Shown one piece after another: positions 46,865 through 57,395 of a stretch of DNA of 64,000 bases. The notes beneath the pieces are model-generated. The model had not been told where the DNA came from, ran no database searches, and saw only the letters and a program-made list of their open reading frames with translations. The stretch comes from Cheilinus undulatus (Eukaryota > Chordata > Actinopteri > Labriformes > Labridae): contig NC_054885.1 in the NCBI RefSeq assembly GCF_018320785.1, positions 8,692,921 through 8,756,920 on the forward strand, given 5' to 3'. The stretch's first letter is position 1; every line of letters begins with the position of its first letter. Both the position numbers and the translations under genes were made by a program.

Positions 46865-47640
46865 ACAGGGGTCATCAAGTACATTTAGATAAGGGCCAGA
46901 TTTTTTAGAGAGATATTTTTAGGGACTCTGGGGGCCGGGCTTTCAAATAAACAAAAATTAAATATTTTGGTCTGATTAATATATTGTTGTATTAGTATTT
47001 GTATTTTCTTTCAAAAAGTAGTTGGCATTATAGGTGAGATCTATCCCTATTATCTATACTGCAGGAGGACATAAGGAGACAGGCCGGCCCACAAAATTGG
47101 CTGGGCCCCTGAAAATTCCAGAGAATGATCCCTCCCCAGTTGTGATTTAGCACCAATATTTTCACATTTTTGACACTTTTTAAACACCTTTTCACTACTT
47201 AATTTTGGTCATTTCTGAACATTTTTTGCAACTTTTAAAACCAATTTTTGCCCATTTTTGCTCGTGTTTCACTCTTTAACCCCTGTTCACTACTTTGCCA
47301 GACTATTTTTGCTAACTTTTTCCACTTTTAAATCACTTTTCCTGCACCTTTTATCCCCCTAGTGCCACTCTTACCCATTTTTGCCACTTTTTACCCCTTT
47401 TCATTACTTTTTGTACAATTTTTGCAACTTTTCACCCATTTTTAAAACTTTTTGTCCCTTTTTTCCTCTTTTATCAATTTTTGCAACATTATAACCTCTT
47501 TTCGCCTCTTCTCCTGCCAATCTTTGTCCCTTTGTGCCACTCCACGACCCATTTTGACACTTGACTCCCATTTTTGCAACATTTCTACCGGTCTTAACTC
47601 ATTTTCTGTCTTAATCTGTAAAAACAGGTTAACTGTTTAG
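46865..47640. mobile_element. hAT-like relic with TTTTTGCCACTTTT tandem array
   Basis: Starts CAGGGGTCATCAAGTAC with GGGCCAG and GGGGGCCGGGC, like vertebrate hAT ends. 47150-47600 is a tandem array of CCATTTTTGCCACTTTT-like units, the reverse complement of the arrays at 8450-8880 and 22366-22680. The right border is not clear. Confidence 0.6.
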
Positions 47641-47734
47641 TCATTCTAATGATATTTCAATATTGATCGTTTTTGGGATGATTAAACAGCTGCAGACATT
47701 TAAAGTCAAAATATACTCTTAAAACCAGAAAATC

Positions 47735-47895
47735 TTTGTTCTTTGGTCTGATGAGACCAAAATGGTGCTTTTTTGGCCATCAGACAAGAAGTCAAACAAT
47801 GACATCACCACAAACACACCATCCCCACTGTGAAGCACGATGGTGGGAGCATCATGTTGTGGGGATGCCTCTCAGCAGCTGGCTCCAGGCTTGCA
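47735..47895 (+). mobile_element. Tc1-like transposase fragment with internal deletion
   Basis: TTCTTTGGTCTGATGAGACC, ACACACCATCCCCACTGTGA and TTGTGGGGATGCCTCTCAGC match the middle of the element at 33585-34775. The sequence then jumps to unrelated DNA at about 47897. Dead. Confidence 0.7.
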
Positions 47896-48749
47896 ATTTA
47901 GAATGCAATTTTTAGGTTCCTTATCTTATGTATTTTCAACAAATACAAGCAATAAATCACACTATATTATAACCAACACCATACTGGATAGAATAAACTT
48001 GGACGGAATGATTTTTATAAACATCTAATGGAACTATTTCAGCTCATATTGCAAATATAATACCAGTTAATGTGAGGGGGTTGATAATTTTTGCGTCATT
48101 TTAATTTTGATTAAGAGAAACATACATAAACAAGAAAACTGGATTTTTTAATCTATTCTAAAATAGCCATCTGAATATGCATCAAATCTCTGCAAAGAAA
48201 AAATGTATTAAACTGGTATTTTGACACATCAGGATGAAGAGATACTGCAATTTATGTGTTCTGTAAATTGCAGCAGGCCATATTGTGATTTAATCTAATT
48301 TGGGATTATTTGCCCATCCCTAGTGTAACAATTTTAGAAAATCTGTGTCCTGGCAAAATTTGCACCCTTTCTCTCGGACCAGGTGGGTGTCATTTATATG
48401 ACACCCTGACTGTCAACTTAATTCAGATGAATATATATTAAGACACCCCCCCCCCATCCCTGCTTTCACAGTAGTAGAGCTCTGCCCCTCCCACCAAATT
48501 AGCTCTCGCTTTAATTTAAGTGAGGAGCAGATAGAGCCATGGCAGCCATTGGCACCAAAAATGTAAAATGACATCAGTCATGTGAAACCTCTCTGGTTTT
48601 GAGGAGTCAAACCTGGAACAATGACTTTATTATTGACAATCTGACATTTCTACATAAATGCAGATGTTTTTGGGTCAGTATGCTTCATAGTCATTGTCTC
48701 AGTATCAGTTAATGTATCGTGATAATGATTTTACCCATTATTAAGCAGC
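47896..48749. other. Intergenic DNA upstream of gene B
   Basis: A MITE-end-like piece near 48290-48325 (TTATTTGCCCATCCCTA) and a palindrome-like GTGTCATTTATATGACACC at about 48388 are the only marks. Confidence 0.4.
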
Positions 48750-49365
48750 CCTAGAATGAAAGCAGGGAGGAGGACGGACAGGGGAGAAAGGAAGGAGGAG
48801 GAGAGGAAGGTAAGAAGGAGGGAGGAGAGGAAGGTAAGGAGGAGGGAGGGAGCGGAATTAGTCAGTGATAGAGGGGAGGAGAGGAGGCGAGGCGGCGGGT
48901 TGTTCTGCCGAGGTGGACGTGGCGGGTCCGGCGGAGGGAGCTACAAGTGACGGCCAGCGGAGCCGAGCCATGAAGCGGACCACGAACCGGACCCCCCGCA
49001 GGTAACGTACCGCTGTCCCCGTCGTTATCACCCGCCTACCTGGGTGCTTTTTCACCGCCGCTCGGCTCGGTTTCCTGCTCTCTGTGAGCCGCTCGGCTCT
49101 GTCACAGACCCGAACCCGGAGTGTCGGCGCGGACTCGGCGCAGATTTGAACGTAGTGCTCTTCTTTTGTTGCGCCGCTCCCCGCTGCGCCGCTAAATGCA
49201 GAAAGAGCCGCAGACAGCGGGGCCGCTATCCTGCTCTGCCCCCCCTCTCTCTGCCTGCTCTACTCCCCGCTGCACTCTCACTTTCTCCCCCATGCTAGCA
49301 CCAGCTAGCCCCGCTAGTTAGCTTAGCGGGCTGCCAACGACGTTAGTGTGATAAACAAGATGGCC
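48750..49365 (+). promoter_or_regulatory. CpG-island promoter and first exon region of zinc-finger gene B
   Basis: A purine-rich stretch (48760-48890, AGGAGG-type runs) leads into a CpG- and GC-rich block that continues past the first splice donor to about 49300. A YY1-like motif CAAGATGGCC lies at 49356-49365, inside the intron. No TATA box was seen. The first exon is taken to end at 49001 (CGCAG|GTAACG). Its 5' end is not defined by sequence and is probably between 48750 and 48900. Confidence 0.7.
48970..49001 (+). other. Upstream ORF start in exon 1 of zinc-finger gene B
   Basis: ATG at 48970 in a favourable context (GAGCCATGA) opens ten codons before the donor at 49001, leaving phase 2. 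Joined to the acceptor at 53135 it reads four more codons and stops at TGA 53145-53147: a 14-residue Arg/Thr-rich peptide, out of frame with the main start at 53326. It is a spliced upstream ORF, not the N-terminus of the protein, and could lower translation of the main frame. Confidence 0.55.
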
Positions 49366-50196
49366 ACTGGCTAGCCGTGTTAGCAGGCTAAACATGGCAT
49401 CCTGCCCTGTCTTTGTATGGCAGAACAGCGGTTTTAAACACATTTCTGCGCTCTGGCATGTTCACTTTTCTTTTTTAGCGATAGAAATGCTGAAACTTGG
49501 ACTCCGTGCACATTAACAGGAGGTTGTGGTGTGAGTGTGGAGGTGACAGAAAAAAAACAGCGCCAGATTCCTGCAGTCAGTCTGCGTGGCGGCTTGAAAA
49601 GGTACCTGAGTGTTTGAAGACACGGCCAGGTAATCTCAGCCCTCCAACTTCATGTCACCGAGCTGAGGCCGAGGGCAACGTGCTCACAGGAGGCTGCAGC
49701 CCGGGGAGAAGACACCCGTCTCCAGCTAGATTTACACCAAAAAACTGCAGTTTTTTTTCTTTTTTTACTCTAACGGCTGCTGGAGCGGAGACCAAACTTT
49801 GCTCTGTGTGTGTGTGTGTGTGTGTGCGGGGCGGCCTGTGCAGAGCTGCAGCTGTAGTAATAGTAGTAGTAAACGTAATATTTACGTCTGTTTATGACAC
49901 CAGAAAGTCTCCGGGCAGAAACAAAACTTCTCATAGAAAGCTAAACATTTTCAACATAACGGTCTATCTCCTCCCTCTGCTGGAGAAAACTTCTTTTTTT
50001 GCACATTCTTCTTTTTATGACATCTTTTAATTGAACTCCACCTGCAGATTAATTATCCTTTCTTATCTTCAGTCTTAATCTGCACCCAAGCCAGCAAATA
50101 TCAGCTCATGAATAGGTCGAAAAAAGCTCCTTTTAATATGTTGGTAGCAAAAGGTGCTTATAAAACAAAAAATAAAAAGGTGCATCTTGCAAATTA
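49366..50196. other. Start of intron 1 of gene B
   Basis: GC-rich to AT-rich transition. A (GT)n run lies at 49805-49825. A 177-codon frame at 49497-50030 has no recognised domain. Confidence 0.4.
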
Positions 50197-51187
50197 GTCC
50201 TGGGCAATTAACCCAGTTTCAATTTCAGTTACAATTTTGGTCTCCCACTATCATGAAAACAAGATAATCATAAGTAACTAAACAATTACTGTCCCACTCA
50301 TTTTATCCATGCATTTTGTCATGTGGTGAAGTTTCAGTGTTTGAGTGTTTAGAGTAGTGATGCACTGATTGTGAAATGCAGGGCTGATGCCTATACTAAT
50401 GTTGTTACTTGTTGGTATTTTTGTGATTGTTAACTTCCTCATCAAGGCCAGGGATCAATGTTATACTTACTGATGAACAATAGTATATTTCTAGGTTTTA
50501 ACACTTTAGAGGAGACAAATTCAACTGCAGGAATCCACAAAACAACTTTTTGTTCAAACTCATGTCAAAAAGAAAGATGCCTTTTGAATAGAAAAGCCTC
50601 TTTAGCCTGAAGTAAATCACTTCTAAATTTTTCAAATCAGTCTCAACGTAAACTACAGTCGTTTAAAGTGTAGGGTGCTAAGGAGGCACCCTATCAGAGG
50701 GCCCGATGTGCTACAACCTGAGGCAGGAGTGGACAGACAGGGCAGCCAAAGTCGAGCTTCATAGATGCCAACACACATGTGCCACTTGGGAGCCAAGGTC
50801 AAGTTTGTCGGCAATCTGTTGTCCAAGCCTTTTCCCCCTGGTAATTCACCTGAAGACCATCGGTGGTTTTCAGGCCTTCAGGACTCCACCCTAAGGGTGT
50901 GAATTTTTTTTCTTTTTCCCAACAGATTATTTTCCCATGGCCCTGTTAATGTGCAAAGACATCCAAAGCACAACTGGGGTTGTGTAAATCCCCCTTCTTG
51001 CTCAATGGTGCAAGCCTTCAGATGGGCTTACTTGCCATTACACGGCTTAAGTCAGCCTTAACTTTTGGCCCAAACATGCCTAAAAGCTTTGCATACTACT
51101 GTATGTTGTTATGAGCTATAATTTTAAACCCTATATCTCATGAAATGTCCGCAACATTATAAAAAACTTGGTATATTGCCCAGCCCT
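50197..51187. mobile_element. MITE-bounded segment containing dispersed repeat copy 2
   Basis: Left CCTGGGCAATTAA and right TTGCCCAGCCCTA are imperfect inverted ends of the family at 28025-28350. Inside, 50704-51045 matches the unclassified repeat at 127-1150, so one element probably carries or was invaded by the other. Confidence 0.5.
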
Positions 51188-51650
51188 ACCTCAAAGACTA
51201 CTTTTTGGTTAGATCATGCATATTTTTCTTCACAAAGATAAACTTTCCTGTCTTTTTTTAGCTCAGTCTGTTTCTCTTCTTATCCAGGATTTGAGAAGCA
51301 GGTCTGTCTCAGCAGCGGTAGTGGACATGCCAATCAGTTGCTCACTAAGCAGTGCTAGTGCACTTTAACCTCCTCATCTATATAGTGATCATTATAGCAG
51401 GGTTAGGTAGCAATGCAGAAAAGTGGATCAGACCCTATTTGTTTGAATCTTTTGTGAACAACTTCTAATAGAGTAGTCTTTTTCATTTTAACACTTTGAT
51501 AAGTGGCTGTCTTCTTGCATAAAAGATGTTTCAGGGCTCTTACTGAGGGGATCACGTCAGCAGCCGATGAATCTGATACACTGACTTCTCTTGTCTGGTT
51601 TTCAAACTAACTTTTGTGCAGTTTAAGTTGCAGGGAGATCGTACTCCATG

Positions 51651-52186
51651 CTAACCTGACACGCAGGATGGAAAAGCTTCGATATACAGTGTTTGGGAAA
51701 GGGCCTTTGAAAAAAACTCGGAGGGTGATTGGATGAACGTTCTGTCTGTCACATCTTTAGGGGCCAATCAGAGCCACAAAACATGTGACGTCGTCGCCCC
51801 TACTTAGGTGCACGTGCACAGCTACCGAGGAATAAACTCCATATAGAACTGCATAACACGAACCATGAAGACTGTAGACATGTCAGTACACAACTTTTGT
51901 TGTTTTTGAATAGAAAACAGCTCAGTGCTGTTCATCGTTCTTCTTTTAACGAAGAAATGTCAAGTTGTGATAAAACTGGCACTTTAGCAGCATCCACGCT
52001 AAAGTCTTCCACCATAACGGCATCGGCCTTTTTGCTGCTGCTTGCTTACGTCACGACTTCGCCGTGACCGGAAGTACTGTCGTTCGTCGCTGATTGGTCA
52101 TGTAACTTTCTAACCTGGAGCTTTGCAAGATGGATTCGTCAGTGAGAAACACGGAAACGGGCGTATCCATCTGTTTTGCAAGGTTA
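51651..52186. mobile_element. hAT-like element carrying promoter-type motifs
   Basis: 536 bp flanked by a perfect 8-bp duplication ACTCCATG (51643-51650 and 52187-52194). The ends CTAACCTGACACGCAGGATG and, in reverse, TAACCTTGCAAAACAGATGG are imperfect inverted repeats. The interior holds CRE-type motifs GTGACGTCG (51785-51793) and TTACGTCAC (52046-52054), an ETS motif ACCGGAAGT (52067-52075) and CCAAT boxes (51763-51769; reverse at 52092-52098). It is CpG-richer than the intron around it. No coding capacity. Confidence 0.7.
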
Positions 52187-52194
52187 ACTCCATG

Positions 52195-53134
52195 CCATAT
52201 GTTGCAAGTATTTGTTTTTGTCCCATGATGCTTTGCATCATATTATACATACTGTTTCACTAAGTCGAAATGTCCTGCTGCAGTCTTTCTGGCTTCACCC
52301 AAGGTTGCACCTGCACAGCCTGCAGGTGCAAGTAGGTAAGGGGAGGATGGTTAAAGTGTCCTATTATTTTGTCCAGTTGCAACCACATCTGAGATGCTGT
52401 GCTTGCTGCAAACCCAAATCGCTGTCTGTTATCGCTTTTGTTCTATTTTGGCAATATCGCTCACAAAAGCATGCACTTAAGATCCTACTATTTCTTTTTT
52501 CTTACGTTTGACATACACCAGCGACTGCCACTGGTGCGGGTCACATTATTTGGGCCTATGACAGGGCAACCGTGGGCCCTGTTCAACGATAGACCAATGC
52601 ATTGGTGCATCATTGGTAAAAAGGTATATTGAAAAGAAGAACTGCTCTTGTGCATTGGTTCCCAACCTGGGGTCTGGGACCCTGTGGGGGGAGCCACCAA
52701 AGATCCTGAGATTTTGTTCTGAGGTTGTCAAAGTTAGCGTGGCATATACTGTATTAACTCAGATCATGGCAAGACTTTATTCAATAGTTTATAGGGATGA
52801 TAAACATGGGTAGACAGATTTTCATAGTGTTTTGTCTTTTCCTAGATACAAGTAGGGGGGCTGCAGGGAAAAAAGGTTGGGAACCACAGCTCTAGATCAT
52901 TTGTCCCTGCTGAGATGAACCTTTTTTTGCCAAAGAGAAAGACAGCTGTAACACCGCTCTCTTTAAAACTGCCAAACTTTGTTAAAACTTTGGTCCTAAA
53001 AGACTAAAGTTGATGCTGTGATTCAACAGCCTTGACTGCCTCAGTTCTGTGTATTTGTTTTATTGTTGTATTCCTGGATGTCAAACAACCTTTAAAACAC
53101 TAAAGTCTTCCCAATGTGTCCACTCTTCTCTCAG
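52195..53134. other. End of intron 1 of gene B, with a small hAT-like relic
   Basis: 52653-52889 begins CATTGGTTCCCAACCTGG and ends GGTTGGGAACCACAG: paired hAT-type ends like those at 40951-41280. The duplication is not clear. The rest is unremarkable up to the exon 2 acceptor. Confidence 0.6.
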
Positions 53135-53325
53135 GTTGAGGTGCTGACATCAGCAGGACTGTTGTTGGATTCCCAGAAGAGACACTCAGGGACACGCCCC
53201 CTACCTCTAAGCCCCTACCCTCTCAGGACGGGTAGTCTTATTCAAAGGTGGGACAGGCTCGGGAAAGAAGAGGAAGAAAGTGTTGACCCAGAGAGAGGTG
53301 AGGAGGGTTAGCTCCGCCCCCCACC
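53135..53325 (+). other. 5' UTR part of exon 2 of zinc-finger gene B
   Basis: The acceptor CTTCTCTCAG|GTTGAGG lies at 53134/53135 and the main ATG is at 53326. Stop codons lie in this stretch in the frames tested from exon 1. The intron 49002-53134 is about 4.1 kb. Confidence 0.65.
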
Positions 53326-53799
53326 ATGACAGACTTAGAGAGTGAGTGTTTGAGCCTCGGCCTGCCCCCCGAGTGCGGCTCCCCTCCCCCACCCCTGGAC
53401 GCCTCCTTGCAGGTGGACTGTGGCCCAGGGCCCGCCTCCACTACCCCGACGCCCACCCTGGCTCTTTTGTCGTCAGACTGCCCCACCCCCACGCTGAGCT
53501 CACTGGCGGCGGAGATTGCCGAGCCACTGGTGATGCTGCCGTGCGTCAAGAGTGAGCCAGAGGACGGCGACCTGGAGCCCATCCGGACTGTGGACCTGTC
53601 TGAGATCCAACCGCTGTCCACAGCTGAGCTGGGCCAGGACCAGATCAAGATGGAGATCAGTGGGCTTGATTATATCAAGTCTGAGCATCACGGTCACCAC
53701 GGCGACCACCACCTGGGCCATTTCCACCACAGTGATGTCACAGAGCTGGACTACAAGTCGCATTACGAGCCGAGCTCTGTATTCGACTACATCTCACAG
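53326..53799 (+). CDS. Eight-finger C2H2 zinc-finger protein B, exon 2 (regulatory N-terminus)
   Basis: First coding exon of a 525-residue protein (join 53326-53799, 56292-57395). The start ATG sits in a strong Kozak context (CCCACCATGA). Residues 1-70 are Ser/Pro/Thr/Leu-rich. Three psi-K-x-E sumoylation-type motifs follow: VKSE (K75, flanked by prolines as [10 protein letters not shown]), IKME (K108) and IKSE (K118). Then comes a His cluster (nine His in residues 121-135) and [18 protein letters not shown]. The donor CTCACAG|GTAAAC leaves phase 0. Such N-termini usually act in transcriptional repression, with SUMO-dependent partners (family knowledge; not shown here). Gene identity was not recognised. 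Confidence 0.9.
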
Positions 53800-54649
53800 G
53801 TAAACCACTGCACTGCACTTGGTCAGAATCAATGTTACTGAAGGGTTTAACTAATCATTGATCATTTTATTCATTCAGACAGCTCATGCCAGTGAAAAAT
53901 CAGATGTATAGGTTTGAAGTCATCCACTGCTACAAGCTCAGTTTAATAACGTATTCAATACTGCTGTAATGCTCTACTACCTTGATGTAAACAAGCACAG
54001 TGGACAGATGTATCCCATTGCTCTCAGTATTTTGGTATTACTTTTACCAACATCGATTTTGGCTCTGATTTTCACAAACTAGACAGATCTTCATTCTAAA
54101 CCACAAGTATTCTTATCACAGTAACTGAGGATACACCTGGATTATATCACAGTGAGATGTTTGATTTCTCCATTCATAAATCTGAACTGAATGGGTGCTG
54201 GGTAGGGTTAAACCCTGATGGAGGATCTGCTCCTGCTGAGAACTTAAGGTCATTAACTGACACTTCTAATCCTTTTAAAGAGAGAGCTTCTTACAGCTCT
54301 GTGTCACACTAAACCAATACAGATGAAGACTTAATCTCATGAGGATCAGACCTTTACTTTGGAGTTTGAAAAATTTCTAAAGTTACATTTCTGAAGATGG
54401 TGAGTGCTAAAATGCAAGCAGGACAGAGAGAAGATGTCGGAAAGCTATTCATTAATATTTTTTAAAAAGCATGTTTTCAAGGGATAGTTTCTTATATTTT
54501 CTTTAACAACAGTATCAAAAATACATGATACTTGAGAGAGTGTCAGCGACAAAATCAGCTGATTACATTGATTTCTGTTGTAGTATCCTGACTGCCTGTG
54601 AGCAACGCAGCGAGATTCTGAGAGCTGGTTTTCTCTGCCCTGTTCCTAT

Positions 54650-55150
54650 CAGAGGTGAAAAAAGTACACTGCTATTGTGCTCAAGTTAAAGTGCACATAC
54701 TTTGGTTAAGATTTACTTAAGTTGAAGTACTGGGCAATGTATGTACTCAAGTAAAAATATTAAATTTAATGTTTACTTTGAGTAATAAGTACTAGGTAGA
54801 TACTGAGGAGCTGTACAGTAAAATATGATATTTCTTCATTGGAAGGACAGCAAGAGAATAGATCTCCAACCAGGTTATTTGAATAAAGTCACACGGTTAT
54901 AATAAAGTACACAGCAAAATTTACAGTATTGATTAAACTTATTTATGGAGTTAAATTTAAAGGGGACATATTTCACTTTTTTTTAAGACAAGCTTATTTT
55001 GGTCTCAGAGGTCCCCACACATGCCTGTGAAGTTGGTTGCTGAAAAAAACACTTCAGTATTGGATTTTTATATGTCTGAAACTCCTCTGTTTCAGCCCTG
55101 CTCAGAACGAGCTGTTTCTGTGTCTGTGGCTTTAAATGTTAATGAGCTGT
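54650..55150. mobile_element. Two MITE fragments in intron 2 of gene B
   Basis: 54650-54920 (CAGAGGTGAAAAAAGTACA, ACTCAAGTAAAAATATT, GATCTCCAACCAGG) is a one-ended copy of the element at 43830-44631. 54957-55150 begins TTTAAAGGGGACATATTTC and is copy 2 of the element at 25410-25906, broken at about 55150. Confidence 0.65.
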
Positions 55151-56291
55151 ACATATGTTTAAAACACAACAATTTTGCTTAATGAAATCATATCATCTTG
55201 CCATACAAAACCAAAAGAAAAAAAGACTCCAGCAATGTTTGAGAAGGGGCAGAAGGAAGCTTGAACGCTTATCTGGTTCTGCCTCTACCTTCCATATTAC
55301 TTGATTTTGAGAGATTTTTGATATAACATCCATCTGTGATTTTAAATGCTGGGAAAAAGAAGTCTTTTTTTGTCTAAGTGAGATAATATAACTTTGTGTC
55401 TGTTATTCAAGAGACCTTTTTATTGAGGATTTTTTCACAAATGGGTTGTTTATTTTTATATAATTTTATTTTATCATATATATTGACATGGTGCAGCTGG
55501 CTTTAGTGTTAGTGCCTGTTTGATAGTAGGCATTTAGCCATGTGGATTTGACTTAGAATTGACTTTGTTTTTGTTATTTCTTTAAAAAACCAAAATCAAG
55601 ATTTACACTGGTATCCACATTCAGCCAAAAAGTAGTAAAACTGTGATTTTTGGTTGGTACAAGAGTCATCACAATTCTCTAGACTGATATGGAGATCATG
55701 ATCATTAAACACAATAACACATTGATTTTAAAACATCTGTATTACATGCATTTATAAAACCTAAATACCACTTTGAAAAAGAAGCGACATCCCTATATTT
55801 TGGTCCATATCACCAAGCCCTTGTGTGCAGGAGTTTCTCTGCAATTTTTGGTGATTTAAAAAAAAAAAAACAAAAGGAGTGGCCTAGTACCTGGTACCCA
55901 GGACTTCTATTTTTGGCATTGCAGAATTTATTTACTTAGTTTTGTTTAACCTCTATTTTACCACCATTTAGATACAAAAATCTCTTTCACAAGGGGGTCT
56001 CAACCAGGACAGTGGTCACACATATGACAAACATAAGACCGTGACAAATTAAGGTTGCATAGATGAGCAAATCAGCAACTTTAAGATGTAAAACGTGCAT
56101 ACTCTTGTATGCGCATTGCATTGTTGTGCTTTGGTCTTTACTACTATCATGACTATTATTTAGGTGTAAAATCTCATGAAAGCCCTGAATCAGACAGTGA
56201 TAAGACAAAGGGCTCATGGGTATACAAGACAGCAGTGACAATCACATTTGAAATAAATGACCTTTACCATTTTTTTGTGTTTGTGTTTCAG
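55151..56291. other. End of intron 2 of gene B
   Basis: AT-rich, with an A-run near 55858-55870. The frame of exon 3 stays open back to 56109, but the acceptor at 56291 and the intron-like composition argue against coding. Confidence 0.45.
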
Positions 56292-57395
56292 GTGACAGAC
56301 ACGCTGGAATACATCAAGTCTGACCACCATGTGGACCTGCACTGTTACTACACCACCGAGCTGAGCTCCCTGAAGTGTGAGTACCCAGAGTCCAACGCCT
56401 TCTCAGGTCATCACAACGGTCTAGAGTCCATCCACATGGCCGAGCTTCGCACCGAGCTCAACAAGCTGCGTCCTGACGCAGTGCTCCTGGACGGCATGGG
56501 CAAACTGGACTCTGAGTTTGGAGGGGGGGCGCTGTACGAGCTGCAGCCTGCCCAGGATGGGAAGACTACAGCTGAGGGGACAGCTGTAAATGGGCAGACG
56601 GGAGCTCCTGTCCCTGTGACCAAAACCCAAAACCCCACTGTGAGGAAACCCCGGAACATGCAGGGTGAGAAGCCGTTCTCCTGCACACAGTGCGGCAAGA
56701 ACTTCAGCACACTGGGGAACCTGAAGACACACCAACGAATCCACACGGGGGAGCGACCCTACACCTGCTCACAGTGTGGTAAGAGCTTTGGCCAGGCCGG
56801 AAACCTCAAACGCCACCAGTTGATCCACACGGGCCAGAAGCCATACGTGTGCGCTCACTGTCCCAAAGGCTTCACAAAGGCAGACGACCTGCGCTCTCAC
56901 CAGCGGCTGCACACTGGCGAGCGGCCGTTCATCTGCGTCACCTGCGGGAAAAGCTTCGGCCAATCCAAAGAGCTGAAGGCTCACCAGCTCAGTCACACGG
57001 GCGAGCGGCCTTTCTGCTGCCAGCACTGTGGCAAGAGCTTCAGCAAGGAGACCAGCTACCGGAACCATGTGCAGATCCACACAGGTGAGAAGCCTTTCAC
57101 CTGCTCGCAGTGCGGAAAGACATTCAGCAACTCAGGCGTCTTAAAGACCCACGAGAAGATCCACTCAGGCGAGCGGCCATTCGGCTGCACGCAGTGCGGG
57201 AAGAGCTTCGGCCGCCTCGGACACCTGAAGGCTCACCAGCAGATCCACACAGGGGAGCGGCCGTACGCCTGCCCCCAGTGTGGGAAGACTTTCAGCCAGT
57301 CAGGTCACCTCAAAGCTCACGAGCAGATCCACAAACGAGAGCGCGTGGACACTGCGAGTAGCAGCAACAGCAGCATGGGCAGCGACAGCAGCTAA
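56292..57395 (+). CDS. Eight-finger C2H2 zinc-finger protein B, exon 3 (zinc-finger array)
   Basis: The acceptor is TGTGTTTCAG|GTG (phase 0) and the stop TAA ends at 57395; 367 residues. It starts with LEYIKSDHH and SLKCEYPES, two more lysine motifs (K167, K186) echoing exon 2, then a linker with [20 protein letters not shown] and a Thr/Val/Pro-rich spacer. From about residue 287 to 508 there are eight consecutive C2H2 fingers (C-x2-C-x12-H-x3-H) joined by TGERP/TGEKP-type linkers. The linker after finger 2 is TGQKP and that after finger 6 is SGERP. All metal ligands are present in all eight. A Ser/Asn-rich tail closes the protein. This is a sequence-specific nuclear DNA-binding protein. The antisense open frames over the fingers are shadows. 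Confidence 0.95.
   Translation: MTDTLEYIKSDHHVDLHCYYTTELSSLKCEYPESNAFSGHHNGLESIHMAELRTELNKLRPDAVLLDGMGKLDSEFGGGALYELQPAQDGKTTAEGTAVNGQTGAPVPVTKTQNPTVRKPRNMQGEKPFSCTQCGKNFSTLGNLKTHQRIHTGERPYTCSQCGKSFGQAGNLKRHQLIHTGQKPYVCAHCPKGFTKADDLRSHQRLHTGERPFICVTCGKSFGQSKELKAHQLSHTGERPFCCQHCGKSFSKETSYRNHVQIHTGEKPFTCSQCGKTFSNSGVLKTHEKIHSGERPFGCTQCGKSFGRLGHLKAHQQIHTGERPYACPQCGKTFSQSGHLKAHEQIHKRERVDTASSSNSSMGSDSS

Noticed and set aside
49497..50030. 177-codon open frame in intron 1 of gene B
   Set aside because: It includes a (GT)n-derived Cys/Val run and has no recognisable domain or splice support.
53114..53311. 65-codon frame as an alternative N-terminus of protein B
   Set aside because: It ends in a stop before the main ATG and its own ATG lies in the intron, before the acceptor.
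53238..53763. Antisense frames of 87 and 136 codons
   Set aside because: They are the reverse of the coding exon of protein B.
56411..57361. Antisense and shifted frames over the zinc-finger array
   Set aside because: They are shadows of the eight-finger exon, whose metal ligands are all in the main frame.
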